Source: Lachnospiraceae bacterium
GTDB lineage: Bacteria; Bacillota; Clostridia; Lachnospirales; Lachnospiraceae
DNA: 64,000 nucleotides
Reading direction: 5' to 3'
Assembly: GCA_018384375.1 (NCBI GenBank)
Contig: JAHAYJ010000042.1
Location: 62,001 to 126,000 of the forward strand
Under the pieces are notes generated by a model. It was given only the letters and a program-made list of their open reading frames with translations, searched no databases and was not told where the DNA came from. Every line of letters begins with the position of its first letter. Position 1 is the first letter of the stretch. This document shows positions 62,718 through 64,000 of this stretch, in pieces. Made by a program: the position numbers and the translations under genes.

Positions 62718-63641
62718 ATGGCAGAAGCTTTAAAAGAATTTCATTTTATCATAACCGAAGAAATGGAAGATGAAAGGATCGACAAGTGTCTGAATACACT
62801 TATTGATTCTTTATCACGATCTTACATTCAAAGGCTTCTCACAGACGGCAGTGTTACTGTTAATGGCAAATGTATGAAGCCAAGCTATCGTGTCAAAGCA
62901 GAAGATGAGATTCAACTGATTCTTCCGCCTTCCCTTACACCAGATATCCTTCCTGAAGCGATCCCGCTTTCCATTTTATATGAAGATTCGGATGTCATTG
63001 TGGTTAACAAACCCAAGGGGATGGTTGTTCACCCGGCTCCGGGGCACTATAACGGGACCCTGGTGAATGCATTGTTGTACCACTGCGGTCAGGAACTCAG
63101 CGGCATTAACGGAGTTTTGCGCCCGGGAATCGTTCATCGGATCGACCGTGACACAACCGGTTCTGTGATTGCATGTAAAAATGACAGAGCACATGCAGAA
63201 ATAGCCAGACAATTGAAAGAGCATACGATTGTAAGACGTTATCATGCAATTGTACACGGAAGAATCAAGGAGGAAGAAGGCACTGTCAGGACACTGATCG
63301 GCCGTCATCCTTACGAGCGTAAAAAAATGGCAGTTGTAGGCAATAACGGGAAAGAAGCAGTCACTCATTATAAGGTATTACAGCATTTTGAAAATTATAC
63401 TTATATTGAATGTTGCCTTGAAACCGGAAGGACTCACCAGATTCGTGTGCACATGTCTTATCTTGGGCATCCTCTTCTGGGAGATATTGTTTATGGACCA
63501 AAAAGCTGTCCCTTTTCCCTGGAAGGGCAGACTCTTCATGCGAAAATTCTTGGGTTTCATCATCCTTCTACCGGTGATTATGTGGAAACAGATGCACCCC
63601 TGCCGGATTATTTCCGTAAGCTTTTAAATACTTTACATTGA
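62718..63641 (+). CDS. RluA/RluD-family 23S rRNA pseudouridine synthase
   Basis: Pseudouridine synthase, 307 residues. An N-terminal S4 domain (ERIDKCLNTLIDSLSRSYIQ in part; DGSVTVNGK) precedes the catalytic domain. The catalytic Asp143 is in HRIDRDTTG, and GRTHQIRVHMSYLGHPLLGD is present in full form near 235-254. Presence of S4 and adjacency to lspA match ylyB/rluD of Firmicutes, for which the target is probably 23S rRNA helix 69. Target assignment is inference. Confidence 0.93.
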   Translation: MAEALKEFHFIITEEMEDERIDKCLNTLIDSLSRSYIQRLLTDGSVTVNGKCMKPSYRVKAEDEIQLILPPSLTPDILPEAIPLSILYEDSDVIVVNKPKGMVVHPAPGHYNGTLVNALLYHCGQELSGINGVLRPGIVHRIDRDTTGSVIACKNDRAHAEIARQLKEHTIVRRYHAIVHGRIKEEEGTVRTLIGRHPYERKKMAVVGNNGKEAVTHYKVLQHFENYTYIECCLETGRTHQIRVHMSYLGHPLLGDIVYGPKSCPFSLEGQTLHAKILGFHHPSTGDYVETDAPLPDYFRKLLNTLH

Positions 63642-63685
63642 TATCGAAAAATGTCAGAAAGAGTTGAAATATAAATTATTTCGTG

Positions 63686-63712
63686 CTATCATTTTTGATA
63701 GAATCATTTTTT
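63686..63712 (+). terminator. Weak terminator-like hairpin after the pseudouridine synthase gene
   Basis: CTATCA (63686-63691) pairs with TGATAG (63696-63701) across a TTTT loop. A TTTTTT run is at 63707-63712. The stem is short and AU-rich. Confidence 0.45.
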
Positions 63713-63740
63713 GTTAAGAATATTAATAAAAATTTAATAT
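63711..63740 (+). promoter_or_regulatory. Possible promoter before the last gene
   Basis: TTGTTA (63711-63716), an 18-base spacer and TAATAT (63735-63740) lie in the very AT-rich gap ahead of the ATG at 63776. Such AT-rich sequence matches by chance easily. Confidence 0.3.
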
Positions 63741-63775
63741 ATAAATTCTTATTATATTACAAAGGAGTAGTAATA

Positions 63776-64000
63776 ATGGAGACGGCTGAATATCTTGACA
63801 AGCTCCTTTTGCGTTACTCGGGTAGTTTTGATATTTATCAGCCCTATGTGATAAATGATAAGGAATACCCGGCATATGGGTATTTTTTTTCATGTGTTGA
63901 AAAATATATACTGATCCGTGAACTAAATATGTGGTCAACCCGCAGTTACGAGCATATTCTATTTATAGAAGCAGAAGAGTGCACGGAAAATATTCTCAGT
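63776..64000 (+). CDS. Uncharacterised protein, N-terminal 75 residues (runs off the window)
   Basis: ATG 63776 has a strong SD (AAAGGAG, 63761-63767), and the frame stays open to the window edge, giving METAEYLDKLLLRYSGSFDI and on. The text is soluble, rich in Tyr and aromatic residues, with Cys in FFSCVEKYIL and AEECTENIL. I do not recognise a characterised family; DUF8052-like proteins of Lachnospiraceae-type genomes are a possibility from memory only. The downstream end and any partner genes are outside the window. Confidence 0.7.
   Translation, partial: METAEYLDKLLLRYSGSFDIYQPYVINDKEYPAYGYFFSCVEKYILIRELNMWSTRSYEHILFIEAEECTENILS

Noticed and set aside
1-64000. Prophage, insertion sequence, integrative element or defence island
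   Set aside because: No integrase, transposase, structural phage gene, toxin-antitoxin pair or terminal repeats were found. Gene order is that of a conserved chromosome.

Overview
The window reads as chromosomal DNA of a strictly anaerobic, endospore-forming Clostridia species, most like a Lachnospiraceae-type organism. The evidence is spore genes (spoIVA, a spoVAF-like gerA-family gene, cotJABC), oxygen-independent ribonucleotide reductase (nrdD/nrdG), a soluble [FeFe]-hydrogenase, a clostridial BMP-type nucleoside ABC transporter, and a rod-shape/Min cluster (radC-mreBCD-PBP2-minCDE-rodA-mgsA). Base composition is moderately AT-rich and even. No tRNA, rRNA, insertion sequence, prophage or CRISPR array was seen. 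Almost every gene is on the + strand; the exceptions are cotJABC and one DUF1292 gene. No gene-free stretch exceeds about 200 bases.

Layout. 1-2411: end of a nucleoside ABC transporter (ATPase and two permeases). 2474-8917: tyrS, an intracellular GH74-like protein, a YgjP-type metallopeptidase, a Cys-cluster protein and spoIVA. 9064-11657: nucleoside salvage operon (purine nucleoside phosphorylase, cytidine deaminase, MTA/SAH deaminase-like amidohydrolase). 11694-17635: chemoreceptor, membrane-anchored MutS-like ATPase, small membrane protein, WYL regulator and aminotransferase. 17711-20970: anaerobic dNTP operon nrdD-nrdG-dut behind a promoter carrying two candidate NrdR boxes. 21046-23577: spoVAF-like gene converging on cotJABC. 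23745-27401: GldA / GldF-GldG fusion / DUF4340 ABC system. 27517-32609: [FeFe]-hydrogenase, gltX, UvrD-type helicase and DUF1292. 32780-36919: a GH13 debranching-enzyme homologue lacking its catalytic residues, a DUF5662 protein, a Cys-rich secreted or coat-like small protein, GtrA and a possible nuclease. 36944-47375: miaB, SulP transporter, mutS, mutL, miaA, a PLP lyase and DUF4321. 47427-57792: radC, mreBCD, PBP2, minCDE, rodA, mgsA and a DD-carboxypeptidase. 57884-63641: P-loop protein, HlyD-like protein, yggS, sepF, aroB, lspA and an rluD-like gene. The last gene (63776 onward) runs off the window.

Genes that work together: the transporter and the salvage operon bring in and recycle nucleosides; nrdD/nrdG/dut supply and clean the dNTP pool; mutS/mutL with miaA/miaB form a conserved replication and tRNA-modification block; mre, PBP2, RodA, Min and SepF set cell shape and division site.

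The most striking non-coding signal is a repeated arrangement at sporulation genes. At spoIVA, the spoVAF-like gene and the Cys-rich gene, a sporulation-type promoter lies inside an inverted repeat whose 3' arm is the ribosome binding site. Read-through mRNA from the upstream gene would hide the Shine-Dalgarno (SD) sequence. mRNA from the sporulation promoter would lack the 5' arm and be free to translate. cotJ has a weaker version. The logic resembles the fold-back protection of IS10 transposase mRNA, and I infer it from sequence only.
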